DNA of 64,000 nucleotides from Phymatolithon calcareum (Eukaryota > Rhodophyta > Florideophyceae > Hapalidiales), in the NCBI GenBank assembly GCA_977006965.1, contig OZ345373.1, positions 372,001 through 436,000 of the forward strand, given 5' to 3'. The position numbers were made by a program, and so were the translations under genes. This document shows positions 1 to 11,400 of this stretch, piece after piece. Position 1 is the first letter of the stretch, and the number at the start of each line of letters is the position of its first letter. The notes beneath the pieces are model-generated. The model made no database searches and was not told the DNA's origin. It was given only the letters and a program-made list of their open reading frames with translations.

Positions 1-322
1 ACTTTTTTGATACTGCAATTTTCAGTTTTACTCCCCCTCTATTACTTTTCCCCTGACTGTACTTTCTTGTCTTTCGTGTTCGAAACGCTTCACCAAGTGG
101 AAACGTAGCTACTCCGCAATGACCGACTTCAGCACAAAATGGCACTCTCGTCAAGCGTCGCCGTTGAGTCCAAATGCTGGATACACGGAGACGTAGTGTA
201 GATTAATTTAGGTTTTAGCAGGGTCGCAAGGAAGAGGAATTCAAGTCCTTGCCTTGCGGGCTATGATGCGTCCGGCCGGAGCAATCCGACTTCTCTAGCC
301 AGCAGTCCAAGTTTTTCAACCT
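1..322 (+). promoter_or_regulatory. 5' region of cysteine-rich gene A
   Basis: No credible reading frame. From about base 55 the sequence is nearly identical to 28080-28312 upstream of copy D, so the duplicated block includes the 5' flank. The last 45 bases keep GGAGCAATCCGACTTC and then TTTTCAAC just before the ATG; the same words precede copy B at 3721-3764. This suggests a shared leader or core promoter. I see no clear TATA box. Confidence 0.4.
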
Positions 323-2341
323 ATGGCGACTTCTCTCTTCGTGCTCCTTTCTGCCGCCGTCTTCGGTCACATTTTATTTCTTTCCGCGGGTCAAGCTCTC
401 TTTCCATGTGATGATGGGTTCGAGTCGGAAAGGAAAACTGCCACTACTAAGCCAAGGAATCCAATTAATGCTGTTGCGAAGCCGAAACAGTCTGTTAAGG
501 TGTACGCTGATGAATGTTTCAGTAACATCGAATGCCCGATGTCCAAGTATTGTTACGGCACAGGCCCGAGCGGATATGTACCACAATGTCCTGGATCTTT
601 TGACGCATGCCATGTTCCGCCAACCCGATGCTTACCTCGTCTTGGCGTCAACAAGAAATGCTATATTGAAGCCGGGGATTGCGGCGAGGGACTATTTTGT
701 GCATACGACAAAACACGAGCAAGAGGCTATCCCGTGTGCCTTCCCAAACTTGCAAAGGGACAGAAGTGCACTCCAGATATAGTCAACCCGTGTGTTTGCG
801 ATCTGACTTGCATAGTTCAAGATTCGAATAACGGCATATGCGGTGTTTTCTCAGGTGTTGAGGATTCCAGGTGCGTAATTAGCATGCACTGCAATCGACA
901 ACTTGGATTCATTTGCGATTTCAGGCCTCCCACGCGGGGATTTACAGGAGTTTGCACAAGGGAGCCTGCGGCCGGGGAGCCCTGCTCTGATTCTGGGTGC
1001 GTGGGATTTTGCTTGCGATCCTACATTGGGAAAGGCGTATGCATGAACCGAAGAGAGATTGGGCAGCTATGCACATCCAATGACCATTGCGGACCACACA
1101 TTTTCTACTGGGAAAGTTCAGATAAGGCCCTTTGCAATAGCCATGAAAGGAACGGCACATGGCAAGGCGTCTGCTTAATGGAGTCAAAATTGCTTCGCCG
1201 GCCAGGACAAGCGTGTGACCCAAATCAAGATGCTTGCGACGCAAGACGAAATTTACGTTGTGACGACTACAACGGAAGTTTCGTTTGTATTCAGAAATCC
1301 GTGAGTGAGGGCCCTTGCGTACCAGACTCAACATTCAGCGAGTGCGATGCGAACTCAGCGGAATACGCTATGGAATGTCGACGTCCGTTGCAACCAACCA
1401 GCAAAACGCCGTACGGAAAGCATCTATGCTTGCGAGTGCGCGAAACGGTGAAAATTGGAGAGATTTGCAATTTTGCCGAGCATGTTCTTTGCGAGAAAGG
1501 GTCATCTTGTGTTAAAGGTCGCGGAATTACACACGGAGTTGGAAGACGTAGCTCCGACTTTCCAGAGCCTATCGCGTATTGTCTAAAACCGGTCCCAATC
1601 GGAGGTGATTGTAGCAACAAATTTGCAACTTTCTGTGCCAGTGGATCTTTTTGCGTCAACGGCAAATGCGCGAAAGCGAAAAGCCCATCCAATGATATCC
1701 CCATGTTCTCTGGCGACGGTATCAACTGCACTTCTCGACCGTGTGCTCCCGGTTTGTCGTGCGAGAGCTATCATTACCGTGGTAAGTTGTGTGCCGCCGC
1801 AACAGTTGTGGTTGGTGCGGGGGAGAGCTGCTCAAGGAGGCCGACGAAAAAAGTGGTAAGTACGCAGCGTTAACTATCGAGTCCATCTTTCGTTCCTTCA
1901 ATGTTGAATTATAATCTGACCATCGGCACGAGGTTTGTTTCTTATGCTCAGAAGTGCGAAGAAGGAACATGGTGTTTACGAGGACTGGAAGAGCAAGGTA
2001 TGCTGAGGTGCCGTCCACCTGGGGATGTTGGGGCACCTTGCAATGATGATGGTCATTGCAAGGGACATTTCAAATGCCGCTTCGAGAGCCGAGGCACATG
2101 CTATAATCCCAGAACGACAGTACCGCTTGGAGGTAAATGCATTCCAACGAAATCGATATGTGGACCGGTTAAAAAGGATTACAGGCTCCCAAAGTGCATG
2201 CCGAAAAGAAGTTCGTTTTCTTGCCAAATTGATGCAGGATTGTTCGAATCTTGTTCCCCGGCGAAGGACATTGTGTGCTCCAACAACCTCACATGCAACG
2301 AAAATTCTTTTTGCATGCCATCCGGGGAAGTCGGAGCTTAA
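323..2341 (+). CDS. Secreted cysteine-rich repeat protein, copy A (intact)
   Basis: Two exons, 323-1855 and 1952-2341, encode 640 residues; the 96-bp intron is phase 0. The ATG opens a signal peptide (MATSLFVLLSAAVFGHILFL, predicted end near SAGQA), so the product should be secreted. The mature part is about 14-15 tandem modules of 30-45 residues. A typical module starts G-x-x-C and has four cysteines spaced roughly C-x(4-7)-C-x(3-7)-C-x(6-14)-C, for example GAPCNDDGHCKGHFKC. There is no membrane anchor or catalytic motif. The spacing recalls EB or Dickkopf-type disulfide modules, but I cannot assign a family; adhesion, cell-wall or recognition roles are only possibilities. This is the only one of four local paralogues without a lesion. 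The exon-2 frame is confirmed by the same join in the paralogues. Confidence 0.85.
1856..1951 (+). other. Spliceosomal intron of gene A
   Basis: Donor GTAAGT follows codon 511 and the acceptor is TATGCTCAG. A TAATCTGAC word lies about 35 bases before the acceptor and recurs in the introns of copies B (5280-5376), C (23725-23821) and D (29976-30071), so it is the likely branch site. Length is 96-97 bp in all four. Without the splice, copy A would stop at 1873 and lose the last cysteine modules. Confidence 0.85.
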
Positions 2342-2998
2342 GATGGTTGAAGACCTTGTCCAGTAATATCGAGACGGCCTGACGTGGAGTGTAAAAACAT
2401 GGCATGCTGGAAATCAACAATCCATTGCAGTAGAATCCGAGTGGACCGAACGACTAATTATGAGAGAATTCATGTGTACGAAGACGCCGTGGTGGTGGGC
2501 GGGAAATTGCGGCTGCGTCTACACTCTGCTCCAGAGGTTAGTGCCACTTCAGCGACTGTTCTCTCACCTGCCAAAGCAAAATTCCAGAGCCACGGACTTG
2601 AAAAGAGATCTTCCAATGTATATGGAGGACACTATCATTCTTGTCCATGACAATGACGCGCTGTTAGAAGGGCCTTCTTGAGAATTCAATTTTTCGATAC
2701 ACAATAGCCGCAGCGGCGCTCCGAAAATTTTCGTAAGGACACGTTGACCGTCAACGATGCGACACGGAAAAGTAAAATTTTTTTCAAGGCGTTACGCTTT
2801 TCCCTATTTTTCAAAAGTTCGCGAATATCAGGAGGCTAATAGAATAACAGTAGCTCAAATGGCTCTCACAACCTGTCTCCCTGTTGACGCCGTCAACCAA
2901 GCCGTCCACGAAATATGGGACGGCCAGCGCGCTGATTGGACGGTAGATGCGGCATGTTTTTTTTGTATTGTCAAGGAAGCCCCTCTGTTAGAAAGAAG
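2342..2998. other. Intergenic, duplicated 3' flank of gene A
   Basis: No gene supported. It matches 30462-30914 downstream of copy D at high identity, up to the point where the Mutator-like element entered the D copy, and resumes at about 31980. Short open frames at 2384-2681 have counterparts at 30505-30801, but their differences are mostly amino-acid changing, so I do not call a gene. Confidence 0.5.
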
Positions 2999-3418
2999 TC
3001 ACCATCGTTGCGAATAGGACTCGGTTAACTTTTCCATATACTTAGGATCACGAAATCGACGTCCTCCCTCCTCGTAGCGTAATTTGAAGATTTTATTGTT
3101 GTGCCCGGTCCCCCTTTTTAGAATAATTCCTCCAGGTAGCAACTGGTGCTTGATTTTGATTGTACATTTACGTGAGCAACCTAGTGTCCATGTACCAGCG
3201 AACGTATCCATGAATATGTTATATAGGCACGGACTAAGCGGGGAGCCCTGTGGAACACCTCGGTCGATAATGCACCACGTTTTCGTTTCATCTCCTGCCG
3301 ACGTGATCCACGACGGTTTCATCAGGTAAGATATCATCTTTGTTATCATATGTGCACCGGCAACTTTTTCATCAGTCCCTTGACGCAAAGTGTAACGGTT
3401 AACCAATCGGTTAAGCAT
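2999..3418 (-). pseudogene. Non-LTR (LINE) reverse transcriptase fragment
   Basis: About 139 codons on the minus strand contain RGVPQGSPLSPCLYNIFMD, the RT-3/4 block typical of non-LTR retrotransposon reverse transcriptases. The catalytic FADD that should follow about 25-30 residues later is absent; the aligned stretch reads QLLPGGIIL, as if both aspartates were lost. Nothing recognisable of the endonuclease or the rest of ORF2 is present, so this is a dead internal fragment. A shorter, more decayed copy lies at 32000-32354 in the duplicated block next to copy D. Confidence 0.7.
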
Positions 3419-3764
3419 CCCACTCTAATTGTGAACCGGGGTATAGAGCATTCCCATTGGAGACACTTTCCCAAATTGTGTTATTATTGACATTAAATAG
3501 GGAGAGCGCTCGGGCTGCAACACAGCAAGGACGAGATGAATGTAACTTTTTTTAGTTGCATTCACAACTTAAGAATTGCTGGAGACACGGAGGTGTTTCA
3601 ATTGATCCCGGCTTTCACACCCTTCTCCAATGTTGTTTAACTTAGTTTTTTGGTAGCATCGCAACGACGACGATGTCGAGCCCAAGGTGACCCTCGCCTG
3701 ACTAGCTGTGACACGTTCCGCTGGAGCAATCCGACTTCGTTAACAGCCTCGGGGTTTTCAACGC
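3419..3764. other. Intergenic, upstream of copy B
   Basis: No ORF supported. The final 45 bases carry the family leader (GGAGCAATCCGACTTC and TTTTCAAC) seen before copies A and D; the remainder is unlike their upstream regions. Confidence 0.4.
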
Positions 3765-5724
3765 ATGGCGATCTCTCTCTTCCTGCTCCTTTCTGCCGCT
3801 GTTCTCGGTCACTGTATATTTCTTTCCGCTGCTCAAGATCTCTTTCCATGTGATGACGGTTTCGGGTGGACCAACAGCACTGCCATTGACAAGCCGAAGC
3901 ATACAAAAACGGCTGTTGCGAAGTCGAAACAGTCAGTCAAGGTGTACGCAGATGAATGCCTCAATCACGCCGAATGCCTCGATTCCGAGTATTGTTATGC
4001 TTCAGGGAGGAGCAGTAGTAGATATCTACCAGATTGTTCTCTCTATTCAGGCCCATGTGATTTTCCGCCAACGCGATGCGTACCCCGTCTTGGCGAAAAC
4101 GAGAAATGCGCGATTAAAGGCGGGAATTGCGCCGAAGGTCTATACTGTACACACAACGCAACAAGAGATGTCGATCCCGTTTGCGTTCCAGAATTTCCAA
4201 AAGGACACAAGTGCTTTCCAAGAACTCCCAACCCCTGTGCCGGCAATCTCGCTTGCATCGTTCAAGATTTCAATACCGGGAGATGCGATGTTTTCTCAGG
4301 TGAAGAGGGCACTAAGTGTGTGTATAACGTACATTGCAATCAACAGCGTGGATTCATTTGCGATCGCAGTGGCCACGGGAAGCCAGGACTTTGCAAACGG
4401 AAGTCTGCGACCGGGGAGCCCTGCACTAATTCTGGGTGCGTGGGATTTTGTTTGCGCGGCAAAAATGCGAAAGGCGTATGCATGAACCGAAAAGAAATTG
4501 GGCAGCTATGCACATCCAATGACCATTGCGGACCCCGTATTGGCTACTCGGAAAGGTCAGATAAACCCCTTTGCAATATGCACAAAAGGCACGGTACTTT
4601 GCAAGGCGTCTGCGTAATGCAGTCAAAATTGCTTCGCCTGCCAGGACAACCGTGTGACCCAAATCAAGATGCTTGTGATGCAAGACGAAAATTACGTTGT
4701 GACAAATACAACGGAAGTTTCGTTTGCATGCATAAATCCGTGATCGAGTGCCCTTGCGTACCAGACTCACCATTCAGCGAGTGCATTACGGAATCAGGGG
4801 GCCATGCGGTGGAATGTCGACGTCCATTGCTACCAACCAGCAAAACTTCTTACGGACGGCACCTGTGCTTGCGAGTGCCCGAAACGGTGAAAATTGGAGA
4901 GATATGCAATTTTGCGGAATATGCGGTTTGTGAAGAAGGATCATCTTGTGTTAAAGGCCGTGGAATAGAACACGACAGTGGATTCATTAATCGCAACATT
5001 CCAGACGCTGTCGCGTATTGCATGAAACCATTGGCAATTGGAGGTGATTGCAGCAACAAGTTCACAACTTTTTGTGCCGACGGAACTTTTTGCGTCAACG
5101 GGACATGCGCGATAACGAAAAGCCCACCCGAGGACATCCCCAAGTTTTCAGGCGCCGGTATCGACTGCGATTATTGGCCATGTGCCCCCGGTTTGCATTG
5201 TGCGAGATATCATTACACGATTTTCAATTGTGTGCATGGTTCGGGGACGACCTGTTCAAGCAGACCAACGAAACGAGTGGTAAGTACACAGCATTCTGCA
5301 TATGGTCCGTCTTATATTTCTTCAATCTTGTTTTTTAATCTGACGTTCGGCATGATATTTCGTTTCTTACATTCAGATGTGCAAAGATGGTTGGTGTTTG
5401 TCAGATGTGGAAGATCCCTCTCCCGGGAGATGCCGCCCACGAGGGGAGTGCTGGTAAGCCTTGCATTTATGGCTCTCATTGTAAAGAAAATTTTGCATGC
5501 CGAAGGGAGGGTCCAAGAACGTGCTATGATGGAATCGATATATGCGTTGCTCAAGAACCACAACACGGTACCCGACGTGTCTGCCGAAAGGAAACTCATT
5601 TGCTTGCCATTATGAGCGAGGATTGTTCGTGTATTGCTCTCCCTACAAGCATATTGCATGTCCCAAGATCCTCATTTGAGGCGAAAAGTCTTTTTGTATG
5701 CCGCCATGGGCAGTCAGCGCGTAA
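3765..5724 (+). pseudogene. Cysteine-rich repeat protein, copy B (exon 2 frameshifted)
   Basis: Exon 1 (3765-5279, 505 codons) is open and complete: signal peptide MAISLFLLLSAAVLGH, then the same run of cysteine modules as copy A. The intron is 5280-5376 (GTAAGT to TTCAG). In exon 2, comparison with copy C shows one extra base near 5447, giving a TAA at 5455-5457, then a deletion of roughly 50 bases after TCYD and further out-of-frame sequence up to the ancestral stop at about 5724. A spliced mRNA would give about 531 residues, missing the last three modules. The unspliced frame runs to 5615, but its tail is intron and frame-shifted sequence. It may be a truncated secreted protein or a pseudogene. 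Confidence 0.75.
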
Positions 5725-6342
5725 CATGCTCACAATACCAGTATTGTGTCTTGCCGAGCAAAATATAGGCGACCCAACGTGGCAAGTAAAGATAATGACT
5801 GCTGAAAGTCAATTGTTCATGGTAGTAGAAGCGCAGTGAGCCGAAGGGCCGGCCCAGTTAAGCAACTGGAGCCTAGAGTGCTGATAGCAAATTACGACTG
5901 AGATGCGAACTATGAATCAGGAACTCAGAGTCAGAATCATTTCCGCTTGCTGATAAGCTAATTGTGCTTGTACATGCGTGCACTTGTGACCATGACGTTC
6001 TTTCTTCTTTCAATATTGCGGAAAGGACCACGATGTTCGATCTCACCACTCTGGCTCGTTTGACCGCACCGAATGCTCTTTGCTAGCGAGAGAAACACCA
6101 TACTTTGTAGACATATTCTATTGCTCTCTTGGTGTCAACGAAATTCGTATCCTCTTGAAATCTCTCAAAAGCCAATGAAATCAAATAGAAATTGCCTTTT
6201 GTCTCCTTTCTATGGCTTAATCTCGACGTTGAACTGTCGCTGATCTTCTCTAATACCGAAAGTCATCAACAAAGACTATAGATCGAACACTAGAAAGCCA
6301 CCAAGATAGCAAGCAAGAGTACTACGACTTGAGGCAATCTCC
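5725..6342. other. Intergenic, shared with the copy C locus
   Basis: No gene. Parts match 24218-24612 downstream of copy C, which places copy B and its minus-strand neighbour in one duplicated block with copy C and its neighbour. Confidence 0.5.
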
Positions 6343-6732
6343 CTACACATGACTTAAGAGTACAGCACTACTTCCATCCTCTTCTGCGACCAAAAGGTCG
6401 ATATCCTCAGAAAAGTGCCCTGTTCGTCGCATTGCCAATGGGGGTGATGTGACAGTCTCTTCTCGTCGATGTGCCATTCTTTTCCGTTTTGCAAGATGAT
6501 AGCATTGCCAAGCAGCAGCAGCAAATGCAGCCACGGAAATCAAAATACACACAACAAACTTGAAAGCAGGAAATTTCCACCTTAAAACAACCAGATTCCC
6601 TCCTCTACTTAACCGACATTGCATCATATAGCTCCCACACTCTTCGAACGAGCTGCACATATTGGTCAATTCTGATAATTTTTTTGCAACTCGGTATTGA
6701 GCGAGAAGCATTGTTCCATTTTCAGTCCGCAC
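6343..6732 (-). pseudogene. Two-span membrane protein, 5'-truncated copy
   Basis: The minus strand encodes the C-terminal part of the protein at 24613-25347: a cysteine loop (MCSSFEECGSYMMQC), a hydrophobic segment (FKFVVCILISVAAFAAAAW), a basic KRKRMAHRREE stop-transfer and a cytosolic tail ending AVLLSHV. Reading upstream, homology ends at 6732 where a hAT-like element begins. Exon 1 and the first part of exon 2 are absent beyond the element, so this copy cannot make the whole protein. Its tail is probably the native one, because the other copy has a deletion there. Confidence 0.65.
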
Positions 6733-7538
6733 CAGGCTTGGAACCAATTTAATTGCTGGAATTGCTGAAGGAAAGAGCAATCGTGCAATTCAACTGTTCG
6801 TCGCTTCTTCTTTTCAATTTAAACTGCAATTGGCAATCCCTACTCCAATCGATACTGTAATTCCTACCCTTTACTGCAATTCGTTTACCAACTAGCGAAG
6901 CCTAACTTTTTTTCGTTTCCGTTCACCAGGCACGACTTGAGATGGTTGTAGGGGTTTGTGTAGCCCTTGTTGTGCTCAAAAACGAACTCCGGTTTTGACT
7001 GGGAGGTGCATGTCTCTCCACCCGGGCACTGAAACACTTGAAAAGTCACATTTGTTCGAACACCGGACCTTCAACGAATATTGACATCGCGAAGTTCTTC
7101 AAGGAGCTTCTTCATGAGAAGTAGGACCACCTCTTTCTTCGATGGTTTGCGTGATGGAGGCGACATGGTGAATTTGGCCCTGGCGATATTAACTTAGCAG
7201 TCTCTTTGGCTTTTATAGTAGTACCATCGTACTTCTATGCAGCAGCCACGTTTATCTGATTCAATGTGCTAACATAGACGTATGTTGAAAGTACAAAAGG
7301 GGTACGTGTTCAAATGCATCGAATGCGTAAGAAAACGTAGCTTTTTTCTGATTCAGCATATAAATAGAGAAAAACGTAGCGCAATACGTATCGCAATTCA
7401 ATCTTCGTGAGAAATACACATTGCAATTAGATGCTCATCGTACCTCGCAAATTTCAATCACGTGTCTATTGTACAATTAACTCGAATTTCAATTAATTGC
7501 AATTAATTGGAATTGCAATCAAATTGGTTCCAAGCCTG
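6733..7538. mobile_element. Non-autonomous hAT-like element (806 bp)
   Basis: The ends are inverted repeats, CAGGCTTGGAACCAATTT on the left and its complement on the right, with about 24 of 25 bases matching. The flanks, GTCCGCAC left and GTCGCACC right, look like an 8-bp target duplication with one indel. Its interior is AT-rich with many AATTGCAAT words and no ORF. The tips resemble those of the elements at 7663 and 28880. The paralogous locus continues directly from GTCCGCAC, so an insertion here is certain. The right flank is not the expected paralogous sequence, so a rearrangement followed. Confidence 0.7.
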
Positions 7539-7564
7539 GTCGCACCCGCTGTTTATTTGGCTTT

Positions 7565-7662
7565 TCTTGTCCAGACTGTACGCCTCGGAGCTCGGATTTT
7601 GGTTTCTCTCGTGACTGTACGCCCGCAACTCGGATCGCGATCCACACGATGCCCATAGTAAG
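7565..7662. repeat. Interrupted dispersed repeat, left part
   Basis: The segment with GATTTTGGTTTCTCTCGTG and CTCGGATCGCGAT also occurs near 25880-25950 and 26260-26320. It is cut at 7662 by the hAT element and resumes at 14404 with TGATCTGCCGGGCC, which matches the continuation at 25951. Confidence 0.65.
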
Positions 7663-7787
7663 CAGGGGTGGTACGCAATCCATTGCTATTGCAATTAATT
7701 GCAATTCGTAGCAATTCGACCCAAATTGGGTTCTGATGAAGAATTGCAATTCGAATTGCTGGTAGGTTGTACGAGAGTGTATAGTTC

Positions 7788-8385
7788 TGTCGCGGATATC
7801 GTCCAGGAACCATTGCTGGAACACACGTATGATGCATCACTGGCGGGATACTCCCGCTCGCGCTCAATGCTATCCGCGCGCACTCAATGGGTATTTGAAT
7901 TTACGCGCTCGCTCCCGTAAGTGCGAACTACGCGAACGCGCTTTGACGATCCCGCGTCACGAATTTAAGAGCTGTATACGCGTCGCCGGACGCGTCGCTC
8001 CTCACGATGAAGGTTTACGTGGCCGACCTTTTATTACCGCATCTACTTTTCTCTCGATTGTTTCCCGCCTTGCATTTACTCCGTCTCAATGATCCTTGCG
8101 CGCGCGTGTGCGCATTGTATGCGAATCGCTATAATTCCATCTCATTGTTCTTCTGTGTTCTCGTGCGCTTCGATGCTAGGAAGCTTGTCTACTTAAGTTC
8201 ATTCTCCCGGCCAACTCTCTAGTTTCGGAGGCACGCCTTCTATTGCAATTATTGTTCAAGTAAACTGTTCTATTGAAGACGTCATCGCCCCGAACCAACG
8301 CTGTGCCTCATTGGCCTTGGCTTCGGGTTCCTTCCGTGCCTTGCTGCGAGTCACAGCAGCACCACCCCTATCGAAATATTCGACA
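7788..8385 (+). repeat. Copia 1, 5' LTR
   Basis: 598 bp, TGTCGCGG to ATTCGACA. The same small open frames (7829-8092, 8007-8222) recur in the 3' LTR, so they are LTR sequence and not genes. Confidence 0.95.
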
Positions 8386-8432
8386 TTCGTGAATAAGGAT
8401 TTTCGTGCAAATACATCGAAGAAGAACTAAAG

Positions 8433-11400
8433 ATGTTTTGGGATGGCATCCAAACCACGGGTGCAAGGCAAATGTCTTTCGTCTCCACTGTTCGGTCGTA
8501 TGAAGTCTCTGAAAAGAAGGGTCGAGAACTTTATGACGCTATCGTTGAGGACTTCGCGCCGGAGGACCTATTCCACGATGACATTCGTATGCTTCCTATC
8601 TTACTCAGCAAATTCCGGGATCACCTTCTCGCAAATGAAGTCGAAGTTCCCCAGCATTCATCACGACGCATTGCCAGATCAATCGCAAGCGTCCTGTTCA
8701 CTGGAGAGGACCTCGAGGCCACCGAGAATTTAATTCGGGGAAAGACAGCAAATTCGCCTGCGGCAAGTACTCCCATTGCATCTAATGCTTCGAATCGTGC
8801 GTCTTCCCTTAGCAACGATGAGGACAAAATTGCCCATCAAGTGGCTATGCGCTTCACGGATGACTCGACAAAATTTGACGGGTCTATTGGTCAGTGTTTT
8901 AATGAGTTTCTCACAGAGTACACTTACAACTGCAAAGACTATGGCCTCGCGGCCAGACAGCGCATGAACTACTTCCACCATATGTTCAAGGGGTATGCAA
9001 AGCGATTCTACATGCGTCATGTCGAAGGCCAGGCAAAAACAATGGCCGAAGCCGTGGAATTAATCGAGAATGAGTTTAATTCGCCGACGCGCCTGAACCG
9101 TGTCAAGAATTATCTCCAATCCCTAAGGATCACCGCACTCCTGAATGCTGGGAAGACACGCTCCGATGCATTGGCCAAGCTATACTCCTATATCACTCGT
9201 ATGGAGCCAATGCTTCCAGAGTCCCACCGAGGTGAGGCTCATAAGATTGAATTCCTGAAAAATGCCGTGATTGGGGAATCGTGGGCGCGTGAGCCCATAA
9301 GCGCTATTGCTCCAGATGAACTTTCATTTCAGGAATTCAATGGTCGTCTGGAAGCATCACTCCAACAAGAAGTCGACGAGCAGAAAGCGCGGGCGGCGGA
9401 TGGAAATGGTTTAACTCGGACTCATGGGGATAAACCTGTCATCCCGGTACATCACGGACATAGTCAACCACGCTATGGAAGGGATAACTCACACGCCCGC
9501 TCAGCAAACAAGTCAACCGACACTCGGAAAACTCCTTCGTGCTTTAATTGTTCCGGACCCCATTATTTGAGGGAATGTATTGAGCCGCTTGATGAAGGAA
9601 AGGTGCAGATTGCCCGCGAGCGCTATCGAAATGGAAAAATTACGAAGGACGAACGCAAACGTATTCTTTTTCAGATTTGCGAAGTGCTTGAGGTCGAAGG
9701 TCATGACTCCAATGCAGATGATGAAAAGCACGAATCTTTGCCAGCCGACGTCCTGTACGGCTCATGGGGAGACCTGGATGATACGGAAATCGAAATCGAT
9801 CTCACAAGTGACCGCTCTTCATCTAATGACTCCATTGCGCTTTTCTGTTCAAACGTGTGGCAGGAAGACCCTGTGATCCTCCGGAATACATGCTGTGGAG
9901 CAAATTGCCGCTCTGTAAGCGCAAATTCCCAGCCCAACTTCTTCGGAGCTTGCTTAGATACTGGCGCCCAGCGCTCTGTTGCGGGTCAAATTCAAGCTCG
10001 AGCATACTGCGCTAAAACAGGCACTCCCTTCCGGCTAACAAGCTCCGAGCTGTCATTCAAGTTCGGGAGTCATCGTCACCGGAGTCTCGGAAAACTCCAA
10101 GTCACATTCCCAATGCCGGGTGAAAGCTCCATATCTCACATCCTGGACGTCGTTACCGCCGATATTCCGATGCTCTTCGGCTTGGAGATTCTCGACCACG
10201 AGAAGCTATTCATTGACAACACTGCCAACGAATTGGTCAGCAAATCTAAAGGATGGAGGGCACCTATTGTCCGTAAACAGGGACACTTATTTCTGGAATA
10301 CAACCCCTCGGGGAAATACGAAGTCCTGTACATCAAGCACCAGCTCCAGCGCCTGCATAAGCACTTCTTTCATCCGGGCGCCATTAAGCTGTACAATCTG
10401 CTCAAGCGTTCCCGGCCAGAGAACGCCAATGAGGAAACGCTTACCACACTGCGAGAGATATCACGGGCATGCGCTACGTGCCAGAGATTTGCTCCGCGGC
10501 CGATATCGTTCCAAGTCACTGTCCCAGGCGATTTCGTGTTCAACTAGGAAGATGCGTTGGATCTAATGTGGATTGACAGTCATCCAGCACTGCATATCGT
10601 TGACACACAGACCCATTTCAGCTCTGCCATGTTCTTACGCGGCGAGAGCACTGAGGATGTATGGACCGCATTCGTGGAAGGATGGACTACGCTTTATGTT
10701 GGGTATCCAACCAAGATGCGCACTGATCGCGGATCTGTTTTTACATCCAAGCTATGGGCACAGCTGACCCATCTCACCACCATTCAACTGCAACTGTCCG
10801 GTATCGAGAGCCACAACTCGCTTGGATCCGGTGAACGCTACCATGCGCTGCTGCGTCGAATTTATTTGAAGGTGAAGGCCGAATTCCCGGGAGTTCAGAA
10901 GGTGGTTATCCTGCGCTACGCAGTCAAAGCAATGAATGACACCGTGGGTCCCGAGGGCCTAATTCCGTCACTTCTCGTTTTTGGTGTCATGCCTCAACTG
11001 ACCGGAACAGACAGCCCGAAACTACCTGCCCAGTCCGCACGTATGCGAGCGCTAACCGTCGCTCGAAGGGAAATAGAAACTATTGTTGCAGACATGCGGC
11101 TGTCTCACGCCATGCGAGCACAAATTCCGCGAGCCGCCGACACCGTCATCAACGTTGGTATGCGAGTCCTCGTCTATCGAGAGAAGAAGAAGTGGGTGGG
11201 ACCTTTTTCGGTCATCATGGTCTCCGGAAAAGACATCACGATTGAGGACCACAAGGGCAAAGAGCGACACTTCAATATCACAAATGTCAAACCGCACGTC
11301 GAGGACGACCCCGTTCTGCGTCCTATTCTAGCGTCCTGGAACGAAGACCCCTGGGATAGCACGACTGCCGTCATTGATAACTCTCACCACGGAAACATTG

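Noticed and set aside
2384-2681. Short tryptophan-containing ORF also at 30505-30801
   Set aside because: It is conserved only because the whole block is duplicated; most differences change the amino acid and no motif is seen.
5280-5615. Continuous 616-codon frame of copy B through the intron
   Set aside because: The last part translates the GT-AG intron and a shifted exon 2; the join seen in copy A gives a stop at 5455 instead.
6725-7546. Calling a perfect target duplication for the 6733 element
   Set aside because: GTCCGCAC and GTCGCACC match only with an indel, and the right flank is not the sequence expected from the paralogue, so it may be partly coincidence.
7829-8222. Small ORFs also found at 13050-13443
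   Set aside because: They are the same LTR sequence in both ends of Copia 1.
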